NCBI GenBank assembly: GCA_964403015.1
Contig: CAYOEJ010000064.1
Location: 1 to 6,767, forward strand
DNA: 6,767 nt
Origin: CAYOEJ01 sp964403015
GTDB lineage: Bacteria; Actinomycetota; Actinomycetes; Actinomycetales; Actinomycetaceae
Direction of reading: 5' to 3'
The notes under the pieces are model-generated. The model did no database searches. It saw only the letters and a program-made list of their open reading frames with translations, and was not told where the DNA came from. The position numbers and the translations under genes are program-made. This document shows positions 1-4,815 of this stretch, one piece after another; position 1 is the stretch's first letter; each line of letters starts with the position of its first letter.

Positions 1-71
1 GAAAGAATTCTTCAATGGATGACGTTATCGAAAGACGCACCAAGGAACGTCGCTCAACCCCAGACGATTAA
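1..71 (+). CDS. C-terminal tail of an upstream phage gene (partial)
   Basis: The frame beginning at position 3 is open from the left edge and ends at TAA 69-71. It encodes a short, highly charged tail (KNSSMDDVIERRTKERRS, then TPDD). The stop lies four bases before the first stem-loop, as expected for the end of a gene followed by a hairpin. In phages with this gene order the gene before the scaffold is usually a portal or a MuF-like/capsid maturation protein, but too little is visible to name it. Two alternatives exist: frame 2 ends at TGA 20-22, and an ATG at 19 overlaps that stop and opens a 25-codon frame to 96. The latter would run through the hairpin and has no clear ribosome binding site, so I prefer frame 3. 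Confidence 0.45.
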   Translation, partial: KNSSMDDVIERRTKERRSTPDD

Positions 72-74
72 CGA

Positions 75-91
75 TAGCCCTTTTCGGGCTA
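75..91 (+). terminator. Stem-loop after the upstream gene
   Basis: A perfect 6-bp stem (TAGCCC 75-80 with GGGCTA 86-91) closes a 5-nt TTTTC loop just after the upstream stop codon. T-rich stretches follow at 99-103 and 106-110, but the first starts seven bases after the stem. It is therefore a weak terminator alone and may instead protect the 3' end of the upstream message. Confidence 0.45.
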
Positions 92-111
92 ACTAAGGTT
101 TTTGATTTTTC

Positions 112-138
112 CCCATCACCGCACGGTGGTGGGTTTTT
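112..138 (+). terminator. Probable intrinsic terminator before the scaffold gene
   Basis: CCCATCACC (112-120) pairs with GGTGGTGGG (125-133) to give a 9-bp GC-rich stem with one G-U pair and a GCAC tetraloop, followed at once by TTTTT (134-138). This is the standard rho-independent layout on the + strand. The next gene's ribosome binding site starts about 13 bases downstream, leaving no room for a promoter in between. Capsid-gene transcription must therefore read through it or be antiterminated. Alternatively the hairpin acts as a 5' stabiliser or RNA processing site. Confidence 0.65.
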
Positions 139-149
139 GATGCCCGCAC

Positions 150-157
150 GGGAAGGA
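150..157 (+). promoter_or_regulatory. Ribosome binding site fixing the scaffold start at 164
   Basis: GGGAAGGA lies about 6-8 bases before ATG 164. The upstream in-frame ATGs at 137 and 140 sit at the foot of the terminator hairpin with no Shine-Dalgarno sequence, so 164 is the better start. A small CCC-GCAC-GGG fold (143-152) could partly cover the left edge of this site. Confidence 0.7.
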
Positions 158-163
158 AAACAC

Positions 164-652
164 ATGGCTGATAACCAAAAAAGTGAAGATACGGCGGTAA
201 CCAGTGAGCAAGACGTTCAGGAAACTGCCAGCACCGATTCTACTCCTGCACAGGAGACGGATTGGAAGGAGATGGCTCGTAAGTGGGAGGCGCGCGCTAA
301 GGAGAACAAGGCCGCTGCTGACAGGCTAAACGAGATCGAGGAAGCGTCCAAGAGCGAACAGCAGAAGCTTCAAGAGAAGTTTGATGCTGTTAGCCGCGAG
401 CTTGACGCCTATAAGACGCGCGAGCAAGTGGCGGCGTGGGCGTCGGAGATCGTGGACGGTTCGGATGTTCCTGCCACGGTGCTACGCGGATCTACACGTG
501 AAGAGTTGCAAGCCCATTTCGATGAGCTGAAAACAGTTTTGGGTGAACGTCCGAAGAGGCCGGGCGCTCCAGCGTTGGGCTATCAGCCAAAGAACAGTCC
601 AAAGGAAAGTGACACCAAACAGGTGTTACGCCAAATTTTCAACAAGGAGTAA
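164..652 (+). CDS. Capsid scaffolding protein
   Basis: This 162-aa acidic protein is expected to guide assembly of the procapsid shell and then leave the head. Residues 1-30 are a low-complexity acidic/Ser-Thr/Gln leader. Residues about 31-90 form a long charged helix with coiled-coil character that begins TDWKEMARKWEARAKENK, a pattern typical of actinobacteriophage scaffolds. A second short helical stretch is at 110-127, then a Pro/Gly-rich linker (129-148) and a basic C-terminal helix (KQVLRQIFNK). Such C-termini commonly contact the capsid protein in other phages. It lies immediately upstream of the major capsid gene, the usual scaffold position, and its stop overlaps that gene's ribosome binding site, so the two are probably translated together. 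No protease motif is visible. The assignment rests on position, coiled coil and composition. Confidence 0.85.
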   Translation: MADNQKSEDTAVTSEQDVQETASTDSTPAQETDWKEMARKWEARAKENKAAADRLNEIEEASKSEQQKLQEKFDAVSRELDAYKTREQVAAWASEIVDGSDVPATVLRGSTREELQAHFDELKTVLGERPKRPGAPALGYQPKNSPKESDTKQVLRQIFNKE

Positions 653-655
653 CAA

Positions 656-1579
656 ATGACGGCTTTGAATTCGTCTAACCTGTCCGCGATCCTTCCCGAG
701 CAGTTCCTCGGAAAGATTGTTGACCAAACCAAGTCCACCTCCACGGTGGCACGTCTGTCCGGAGCCGAACCGATGCGGTTCGGCAACGTGAACTACGTCA
801 AGTTCAACGACTCGGTGAAGGCTGAGTTTGTTGAAGAAAGCGGCGAGAAGTCCTCTACGTCAGCGTCGTGGGAAAAGGTTACGGCCGTTCCTCACAAGCT
901 TCAGGTTTCCGTCCGCGTGACCAACGAGTTCCTGTGGGCGGATGAGGATTCGCAGGCGCAGATTATTGACCGGGATGTGGTTCCGGCGATGACTCGCGCG
1001 CTCTCGCGTGGTCTTGACCTCGGCCTGTATCACCGGATCAACCCGCACACGGGAAATGCGATCGATACCTGGTCGAATTACCTTACGGCTACCACGCTGG
1101 AGGTAGAGCAGGGCACGGCGGACGCGGATGCCGATATTCGCGCAGCTGCCGGGCTGGTGATCGCTAATAACGCGCCAGTGAATGGTCTCGCGCTCGATCC
1201 GAAGATGGCGTGGGCGCTGGGTAACTTGCAGGGCAAGCTCGCTAACGGTGACCCGTCTGGCGTGCAGCGCTACCCTGAGCTTGGCCTGGGCACCGACGTG
1301 TCTACGTTCCTCGGGCTGAATGCGGCCGTGGGTGACACGGTTTCTGGTATGCCGGAGGCCACGGACACGGGTATCCGTGCAATCGTTGGCGACTTCCGCG
1401 ACGGTATCCGCTGGGGCATCCAGAAGCAGATTCCGCTCGAGGTCATCGAATACGGTGACCCGGACGGTGCCGGCGATCTGAAGCGCAAGAACGAGGTCGC
1501 TCTTCGCATGGAGGTCGTCTACGCATGGCACGTGCTCACTGACCGCTTCGCCGTGGTGAAGAAGGCTGCTGGTGCGTAA
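656..1579 (+). CDS. Major capsid protein, HK97 fold
   Basis: This 307-aa protein is the shell-forming coat subunit. ATG 656 has AAGGAG (644-649) six bases upstream. It looks like the HK97-type coat family without the N-terminal delta domain, consistent with a separate scaffold gene just upstream. Residues about 44-75 (VNYVKFNDSVKAEFVEESGE, then a Ser-rich turn and SWEKV) resemble the extended E-loop strands. Residues about 98-125 form the long spine helix, followed by a GLDLGLYHRINPHTG segment (119-133) of the kind seen at the end of this helix in related coats. The middle (150-215) has the A-domain style with NNAPVNGLALDPKMAW. The C-terminus (about 250-305) alternates strands such as IRWGIQKQIPLEVIEYGDPD and ALRMEVVYAWHVLTDRFAVVK, typical of the P-domain and final strand. 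The TAA stop abuts the next gene's ATG. Confidence 0.93.
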   Translation: MTALNSSNLSAILPEQFLGKIVDQTKSTSTVARLSGAEPMRFGNVNYVKFNDSVKAEFVEESGEKSSTSASWEKVTAVPHKLQVSVRVTNEFLWADEDSQAQIIDRDVVPAMTRALSRGLDLGLYHRINPHTGNAIDTWSNYLTATTLEVEQGTADADADIRAAAGLVIANNAPVNGLALDPKMAWALGNLQGKLANGDPSGVQRYPELGLGTDVSTFLGLNAAVGDTVSGMPEATDTGIRAIVGDFRDGIRWGIQKQIPLEVIEYGDPDGAGDLKRKNEVALRMEVVYAWHVLTDRFAVVKKAAGA

Positions 1580-1735
1580 ATGGCTCGCTTGATTAACAAA
1601 GTGACAAAGGTCGTTGTGAACGTGCCCGACGAGTTCGTGGCACGGCTCGACGCGGATTGGGTTGCGGAGGGTGCCGAACAGGCGTCTGAAACATCCAAGC
1701 CGGCAACGCCTCGTAAGCGCACTGCGAAGAAGTAG
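1580..1735 (+). CDS. Small accessory protein following the capsid gene (51 aa)
   Basis: ATG 1580 directly follows the capsid stop (TAA 1577-1579). A purine-rich AAGAAGG at 1559-1565 is too far away to be strong, so translation is probably coupled to termination of the capsid gene. The 51-aa product has a compact core, V-T-K-V-V-V-N-V-P-D-E-F-V-A-R-L-D-A-D-W-V-A-E (residues 8-30), then a flexible Ser/Thr/Ala linker and a basic tail (PRKRTAKK). Small proteins with a VVVNV...W core are common after the capsid gene in actinobacteriophages (the DUF7302-like group, from memory). Their function is unknown; a capsid decoration or joining role is only a guess. The core resembles that of the 49-aa protein at 3261-3410. 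Confidence 0.8.
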   Translation: MARLINKVTKVVVNVPDEFVARLDADWVAEGAEQASETSKPATPRKRTAKK

Positions 1736-1756
1736 CAAGGGGGAGGTGGGAAACTT

Positions 1757-2254
1757 ATGGTGTGGACGGCAGTCGATGAGCTCATTGATTCATGGATCGG
1801 GGACAACATTCCCACGGATTATGCTCTAGTAGGCAGGTGGATTGCGCGGGCTGAACGCATGTTGCGCCGCGAGTTTCCCACCCTCCAACAGCGTGTAGAC
1901 GGTGGCAATGACCTTGACCTTCTGGAAACGGTGAAAGACGTTGTTATCTCGATGGTCACGCGCGTTTTCCGTAACCCGGAAGGGATACGGCAAATGCAGG
2001 AAACGGACGGGTCTTTCACGGGGTCTATCACGTTTAGTGGTGACCAGCCGGGCGGTCTTGTCCTGCTCGATAGTGAGCGGGACGCTCTGCGAGATCCTGG
2101 CACGGGGAAGGCGGGTCAAGCGTTCTCGATCAGCATGGGTGGCAACTACGGCGGGTCACATCTTCCTTGGTGTGACTACACGTGGAACCCAGACAGGTGC
2201 TCGTGCGGCGTGAGTATTGCAGGCAGTCCGATCTATGAAGGTTACGCGCCATGA
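1757..2254 (+). CDS. Head-tail connector (adaptor), Gp19/Gp15-like
   Basis: This 165-aa protein is probably the first connector that docks under the portal. A strong purine-rich site (AGGGGGAGG, about 1738-1746) precedes ATG 1757. The N-terminal half is helical. Residues 3-16 and 23-40 (LVGRWIARAERMLRREFPTL) and 54-72 (LLETVKDVVISMVTRVFRNP) match the style of HK97 gp6/SPP1 gp15-type adaptors and the phage Gp19/Gp15/Gp42 family. Residues 85-112 (GSFTGSITFSGDQPGGLVLLDSERDAL) are the usual loop plus 'L...E...L' end of that family. The C-terminal tail carries a His/Cys cluster: H135, C139, C148, C150, ending SPIYEGYAP. The last codon and stop overlap the next start (ATGA at 2251-2254). Confidence 0.82.
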   Translation: MVWTAVDELIDSWIGDNIPTDYALVGRWIARAERMLRREFPTLQQRVDGGNDLDLLETVKDVVISMVTRVFRNPEGIRQMQETDGSFTGSITFSGDQPGGLVLLDSERDALRDPGTGKAGQAFSISMGGNYGGSHLPWCDYTWNPDRCSCGVSIAGSPIYEGYAP

Positions 2255-2631
2255 GACGAGTGACTGCCGTGTGTACGTTGCATCGACGTCCCGCAGATGG
2301 CACAGATCGTTACGGTAACCCGGTTCGGGTGCCGTTCGAGGACTGGCCGACCGAACAGCTCCCCGTCTACTCGATCCAACCGGCACGGGTGGAGCAACAG
2401 GAGTTCGCGGGCGGGCGTAATCCGATAGACCGTGAGATACGGCTTTCGTGCCCGTTATCGGCACCCATTCCGGGTGTTGATGACCTCGTTTCCATGCCAG
2501 AAGGCAACCATCTTCGTGAGGGTGGCCCGTTCAGCGTGATTGGCGAGGTTGAGAGATGGGAAACGAACCCGATTCTCGCCGTGACACGACACGGCGGCAT
2601 GGTCGTGCGGCTAGAAAGGTTCAGACGATGA
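2251..2631 (+). CDS. Head closure (head-to-tail stopper) protein
   Basis: This 126-aa, mostly beta-strand protein starts at an ATG overlapping the connector stop by four bases (ATGA), so translation is coupled. The pattern DRYGNPVRVPFEDWPTEQLP, then YSIQPARVEQQEFAGGRNPI, then a GVDDLVSMPEGNHLREGGPF segment and a final short strand with 'V.GEVERWETNP' fits the small beta-barrel head-closure proteins of siphoviruses (SPP1 gp16-like). They plug the connector and receive the tail. Position between the connector and the neck/terminator genes supports this. The family is inferred from gene order and pattern; no catalytic residues are expected. Confidence 0.75.
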   Translation: MRRVTAVCTLHRRPADGTDRYGNPVRVPFEDWPTEQLPVYSIQPARVEQQEFAGGRNPIDREIRLSCPLSAPIPGVDDLVSMPEGNHLREGGPFSVIGEVERWETNPILAVTRHGGMVVRLERFRR

Positions 2632-2873
2632 GGGTTGAACGTGTAGTGATGGACCGTGAAGGTGCGGCCGCGCTGCTGAAAAGCGGGGAAGTTGCGGGAT
2701 TGGTTCGTTCCCACGCGGATCGAATCGCTGCCTCAGCCGGTCAAGGCTACGAATCTGACACGTGGACGGGCAATTCTCGCGTGATCGCCTCAGCGTTCAC
2801 GGCAACACCGAAAGCAATGATTGATAACGCTAAGAATCAAACATTGCTGAGGGCGTTAGGTGGTGCGCGATGA
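2628..2873 (+). CDS. Short neck / HK97 gp10-like head-tail joining protein
   Basis: ATG 2628 overlaps the upstream stop (ATGA) and gives 81 aa. The longer in-frame extension to 2556 would lie wholly inside the head-closure gene and is unlikely. The N-terminus has a short strand (MRVERVVMDREG), then a helix (AAALLKSGEVAGLVRSHADRIAASAG), a strand (RVIASAFTATPKA) and a final helix (MIDNAKNQTLLRAL). This strand-helix-strand-helix order, with a closing 'N.LLRAL', is that of gp10/gp16.1-type neck proteins, which are often somewhat longer. The slot between head closure and tail terminator is the normal position for this gene. Its role at the head-tail joint is inferred from context. Confidence 0.7.
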   Translation: MRVERVVMDREGAAALLKSGEVAGLVRSHADRIAASAGQGYESDTWTGNSRVIASAFTATPKAMIDNAKNQTLLRALGGAR

Positions 2874-3301
2874 CGACAGTTCCTGCTCCCGCTGACGTGG
2901 TTGCCGGCGTAGTGGAGTTCCTCCGCGAACGTGGTTACCCTGCGCGTACCCAGAATGCTCTCGATCCTGAGCCTGGCGCTATCAAGGTGACACGCACGGG
3001 CGGACAGATGACAGGCAAACAAGACAAGGCTCAGATCCTTATCGAGGTCTGGCACGTATCCCAACCGGAGTGCTTCGACTTGGCACGCGAGCTTTGGGGT
3101 CAATTCGCGGTCGTTTCCCGCAATGACCAGCACGCTTTCCCCGGTCTGGTCGTCTACGAGGCAACCCCGTCGATACCGCTCCAGTACCCAGACCCCCGGA
3201 TGCCGGAGCTGGATCGGCACCAATTTATTGTGTCCATGCTCGTCAAATGGGAGGAAATGAATGTCCCGAACAGTAACACACCCGGCGTTCCCGCACGTTA
3301 A
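2870..3301 (+). CDS. Tail terminator protein
   Basis: This 143-aa protein is expected to cap the tail tube after polymerisation and form the tail's interface with the head. ATG 2870 overlaps the preceding stop by four bases. It opens with a helix (PADVVAGVVEFLRERGY), then strands (PGAIKVTRTGG; KAQILIEVWHVSQPECFDLARELWGQF), with a final long strand (DRHQFIVSMLVKWEEM). This alternation matches the lambda gpU / SPP1 gp17 type fold, and the position just before the major tail protein supports it. Its last 41 bases overlap the next small gene, and its GGGAGG (3249-3254) codons serve as that gene's ribosome binding site. Confidence 0.78.
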   Translation: MTTVPAPADVVAGVVEFLRERGYPARTQNALDPEPGAIKVTRTGGQMTGKQDKAQILIEVWHVSQPECFDLARELWGQFAVVSRNDQHAFPGLVVYEATPSIPLQYPDPRMPELDRHQFIVSMLVKWEEMNVPNSNTPGVPAR

Positions 3302-3410
3302 GCGCGTCGTGGCAAACGTGAGGGAAGAAAAGAAGTGGCTGGCCGCGGGCTGGCTACCTGAAAAGGTTTCGGCGGCGAAAGGCGCAGCCGATAAGAAAGA
3401 CAAGGAGTAA
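3261..3410 (+). CDS. Small accessory protein before the major tail gene (49 aa)
   Basis: ATG 3261 has a strong GGGAGG (3249-3254) six bases upstream and lies inside the 3' end of the tail terminator gene in another frame. It runs to TAA 3408-3410. The product is basic: a short N-terminus, a core V-K-R-V-V-A-N-V-R-E-E-K-K-W-L-A-A-G-W-L-P-E (residues 13-34), then a Lys/Ala-rich tail (KGAADKKDKE). The final AAGGAG codons are the ribosome binding site for the major tail gene. Its core aligns with the 51-aa protein after the capsid gene (shared V..VV.NV..E ... L.A.W..E), so the two look paralogous. The function is unknown; both are next to a gene for an abundant structural subunit. Confidence 0.75.
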   Translation: MSRTVTHPAFPHVKRVVANVREEKKWLAAGWLPEKVSAAKGAADKKDKE

Positions 3411-3415
3411 AAGCT

Positions 3416-3976
3416 ATGGCTTTGCCTGAAATTATGATTGGCGCGCCCGAATCAGTGGGCGGCGCTGTCGCAGCAGCACCAGTAGGATCTGCGCTTCCAA
3501 CGGACGCTACAAGCGTACTCGGTTCAGAGTTCACCGTTCGCGGTTTGATTGGCGAGGAGGGCTTCTCGCTCGCTTCCTCACGTGACACGACCGATATCAA
3601 GGTGTGGGGTGGTGCCACTAAGCGCCGTCTGACTACTGATTATCAGGAAACGATCACGGTCACGTTCATGGAGTCGGCTGACGCTGAAGTTCTGAAGGCC
3701 GTGTTCGGTGAGGAGAACGTCACCGAATCCGACGGCAAGATCACGATTGCGCACAACGCTGTCGGGCCTTCTGAAAAGGTATGGGCGTTCACGATGAAGG
3801 ACGGGGATGCGCGCCGTCGAGTCGTTGTCCCGAAGGGTCAGCTCTTCCTGAACTCGGACGTCGTGTACGTCCACAACGACGCGATCAAGTACCAGGTTGA
3901 GATCGCCTGTCTGCAAGATGAGGACGGGAACACGAGTTACGAGTACATCGACGACGGCGCTGTTCCTGGAGCCTAA
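3416..3976 (+). CDS. Major tail (tube) protein
   Basis: This 186-aa protein is the subunit of the tail tube. ATG 3416 is preceded by AAGGAG (3402-3407). It begins with an Ala/Gly/Pro-rich segment (1-35), then strands around FTVRGLIGEEGFSLASSRDTTDIKVWGG (39-66), a conserved-looking TDYQETITVTFMESADAEVLKAVFG (74-98), a VWAFTMKDGDARRRVVVPKGQL segment (122-143) and the final IKYQVEIACLQDEDG strand (157-171). This layout is characteristic of siphovirus tail tube proteins of the lambda gpV / Gp17 fold in Gram-positive phages. It is followed not by the next gene but by a 125-nt structured noncoding region. No C-terminal Ig-like domain is present. Confidence 0.9.
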   Translation: MALPEIMIGAPESVGGAVAAAPVGSALPTDATSVLGSEFTVRGLIGEEGFSLASSRDTTDIKVWGGATKRRLTTDYQETITVTFMESADAEVLKAVFGEENVTESDGKITIAHNAVGPSEKVWAFTMKDGDARRRVVVPKGQLFLNSDVVYVHNDAIKYQVEIACLQDEDGNTSYEYIDDGAVPGA

Positions 3977-3984
3977 CTGAATGT

Positions 3985-4052
3985 GGTGCAGGCAGGGACG
4001 TGGCGAGGTTTTTGGTCATCTTCCTCGCAGACGCAATGTTCCTGCCTGCACC
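3985..4052 (+). repeat. 12-bp perfect inverted repeat (arm A)
   Basis: GGTGCAGGCAGG at 3985-3996 is the exact reverse complement of CCTGCCTGCACC at 4041-4052. Pairs 3997-4001 with 4036-4040 extend the stem to 17 pairs with two G-U. It starts nine bases after the tail tube stop codon and has no U-tract directly after it, so alone it is not a terminator. Confidence 0.85.
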
Positions 4053-4082
4053 CTCCCTGTAATAAAGATGACCACCCTTTTT
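4013..4082 (+). terminator. Possible attenuator: 10-bp inverted repeat (arm B) with downstream T5
   Basis: TGGTCATCTT (4013-4022) is the exact reverse complement of AAGATGACCA (4065-4074), with a 42-nt loop that contains A'. CCC and then TTTTT (4078-4082) follow. A stem followed closely by T5 suggests a weak or conditional terminator that would reduce chaperone and tape measure expression relative to the tail tube. The AT-rich stem and long loop make it a poor terminator on its own. Confidence 0.4.
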
Positions 4083-4101
4083 GTGAGAGGACAAAACAAA
4101 G

Positions 4102-4407
4102 ATGGCAAAAAAGACAGACGCTAAGACTGAATCTCCTGACCGGGTGCTCCACGCGGAGGACGACGTGTTCGAGTTTGTGACCGATGCGGGAACGATCCGT
4201 CTTCCTTATCTGGAGAACGTTCCGATGGGGATCTACGAAGACCATATTGGTCGGCCTGCTAATGAATTCTTGTCGGCAGTGATGGCCGAGTACATGGACG
4301 ACGAGGCAGTGAAAGTCCGCCGGTCTATGACGATTCAAGCGTTCAACAAGATGTCCGAACAGTGGATTGAAACGTCAGGAATCGAGCTGGGGGAATTGAT
4401 GTCCTAA
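4102..4407 (+). CDS. Tail assembly chaperone, short form (lambda gpG-like)
   Basis: This is the zero-frame product, 101 aa. It is one of the two chaperones that coat the tape measure protein during tail assembly and are absent from the finished virion. AGAGG (4086-4090) lies 11 bases before ATG 4102, a rather long spacing. A charged N-terminus (MAKKTDAKTESPDR) is followed by a strand pair (VFEFVTDAGTIRLPYL) and a mainly helical acidic segment (NEFLSAVMAEYMDDEAVKVRRSMTIQAFNKMSEQWIETSG). This order is typical of actinophage and lambda gpG-type proteins. It lies between the tail tube and tape measure genes. A -1 frameshift near codons 97-98 lets a fraction of ribosomes bypass the TAA at 4405-4407. 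Confidence 0.85.
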   Translation: MAKKTDAKTESPDRVLHAEDDVFEFVTDAGTIRLPYLENVPMGIYEDHIGRPANEFLSAVMAEYMDDEAVKVRRSMTIQAFNKMSEQWIETSGIELGELMS

Positions 4408-4787
4408 ACGCCTTACTCGGGGAGTTTAGGACTGAAATTGAATACGAACTTATCCGGCTCGGCCTGCGTTTGCGTGACGTGGGCGCGCCGGGGTTCAATC
4501 TGCGCGATTTGTACGTGATCGTCACCCACCCGGCCAAGGACGGTCCGCTAGGACGCGCAATGTCACGGAAAGTCAGTGGCGAGGCTTCTGACTGGTCGGT
4601 TTCTGAGCACCTGCTGGCCAGCGCGGTTGACGCGCTGAACTGGCTGGTCTGGTCGAAAACGGAAGACGGGGCTAAGAACCGTCGCCGTCCAAAACCGATC
4701 CCCCGTCCGGGCGCAAGTACCGCAGGCGACGAGCGCCGCGTGAAAGGTACTGGGATAACGGTCGAAGAAGCAATGGACCTGTTCTAG
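4102..4787 (+). CDS. Tail assembly chaperone, frameshifted long form (lambda gpGT-like)
   Basis: This is the -1 frameshift product: 98 codons in frame one (4102-4395), then 130 codons from position 4395 to TAG 4785-4787, about 228 aa. The -1 part begins IDVLNALLGEFRTEIEYELI and continues with RLGLRLRDVGAPGFNLRDLYVIVTH, a pattern of the T-domain of actinophage chaperones (a helix, then '..L.LRDLG...F..RDL.V.V'). It has a helical middle (WSVSEHLLASAVDALNWLVWSK) and a Pro/Arg-rich tail (RRRPKPIPRPG). The -1 frame has no good initiation site: the first plausible start (TTG 4470) would remove the conserved-looking N-terminus and lacks a ribosome binding site. Frameshifting is therefore the natural reading. 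In lambda the T part recruits tail tube subunits while G binds the tape measure. Confidence 0.82.
4389..4432 (+). other. Programmed -1 frameshift site: slippery heptamer plus hairpin
   Basis: The zero-frame codons are GGG (4390-4392, Gly97) and GAA (4393-4395, Glu98), preceded by G, so the heptamer is G-GGG-GAA at 4389-4395. After a 5-nt spacer (4396-4400), GTCCTAAAC (4401-4409) pairs perfectly with GTTTAGGAC (4424-4432) in a 9-bp hairpin with a 14-nt loop. The zero-frame stop TAA (4405-4407) lies inside the stem. The -1 frame is open across the site and continues to 4787 with chaperone-like sequence. The P-site GGG re-pairs fully after the slip; the A-site GAA tRNA would mispair at its middle base on GGA, so this is a non-classical heptamer. 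Confidence 0.82.
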
Positions 4788-4802
4788 GACGGTCAACGAA
4801 TG

Positions 4803-4808
4803 GTGAGG
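4803..4808 (+). promoter_or_regulatory. Ribosome binding site deciding the tape measure start
   Basis: GTGAGG lies seven bases before GTG 4816 but only one base before the alternative in-frame GTG 4810. An in-frame TGA at 4804 excludes earlier starts. GTG 4816 is therefore the likely start. Confidence 0.7.
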
Positions 4809-4815
4809 TGTGCTT

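Larger units (their letters stand above)
3977..4101 (+). promoter_or_regulatory. Structured intergenic RNA element, pseudoknot-like, between tail tube and chaperone genes
   Basis: This is the longest non-coding gap within the operon and it is highly structured. Three perfect complementarities can be read: arm A 3985-3996 with 4041-4052 (12 bp, extendable inward by five pairs including two G-U); an inner stem 4003-4008 with 4023-4028 (6 bp); and arm B 4013-4022 with 4065-4074 (10 bp). B lies in the loop of the inner stem, inside A, while its partner lies outside A. The order is therefore A-B-A'-B', the topology of a pseudoknot or of two competing hairpins. TTTTT (4078-4082) and then the chaperone's ribosome binding site follow. 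Possible roles are partial termination, mRNA stabilisation of the tail tube message, or translational control of the chaperone. No protein-like frame fills the gap. Confidence 0.7.

Noticed and set aside
137..163. N-terminal extension of the scaffold gene to ATG 137
   Set aside because: This ATG lies in the terminator T-tract with no ribosome binding site, whereas ATG 164 has GGGAAGGA at good spacing.
860..1738. 292-codon open frame on the minus strand
   Set aside because: It lies entirely opposite the well-supported capsid gene and its neighbour, is rich in Arg/His/Cys, has no recognisable motif and no good ribosome binding site. It is an antisense shadow.
2556..2627. N-terminal extension of the neck gene to 2556
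   Set aside because: It would lie wholly within the head-closure gene; the ATGA overlap start at 2628 matches the pattern of neighbouring genes.
3983..4180. 65-codon + strand frame covering the intergenic region
   Set aside because: It is Cys/Trp-rich, half overlaps the chaperone gene out of frame and has no ribosome binding site. The region is better explained as structured RNA. A readthrough version is kept as a low-interest finding.
4470..4787. Second chaperone half as an independent gene from TTG 4470
   Set aside because: It lacks a ribosome binding site and would discard 25 conserved-looking codons upstream that connect directly to a slippery site and hairpin.
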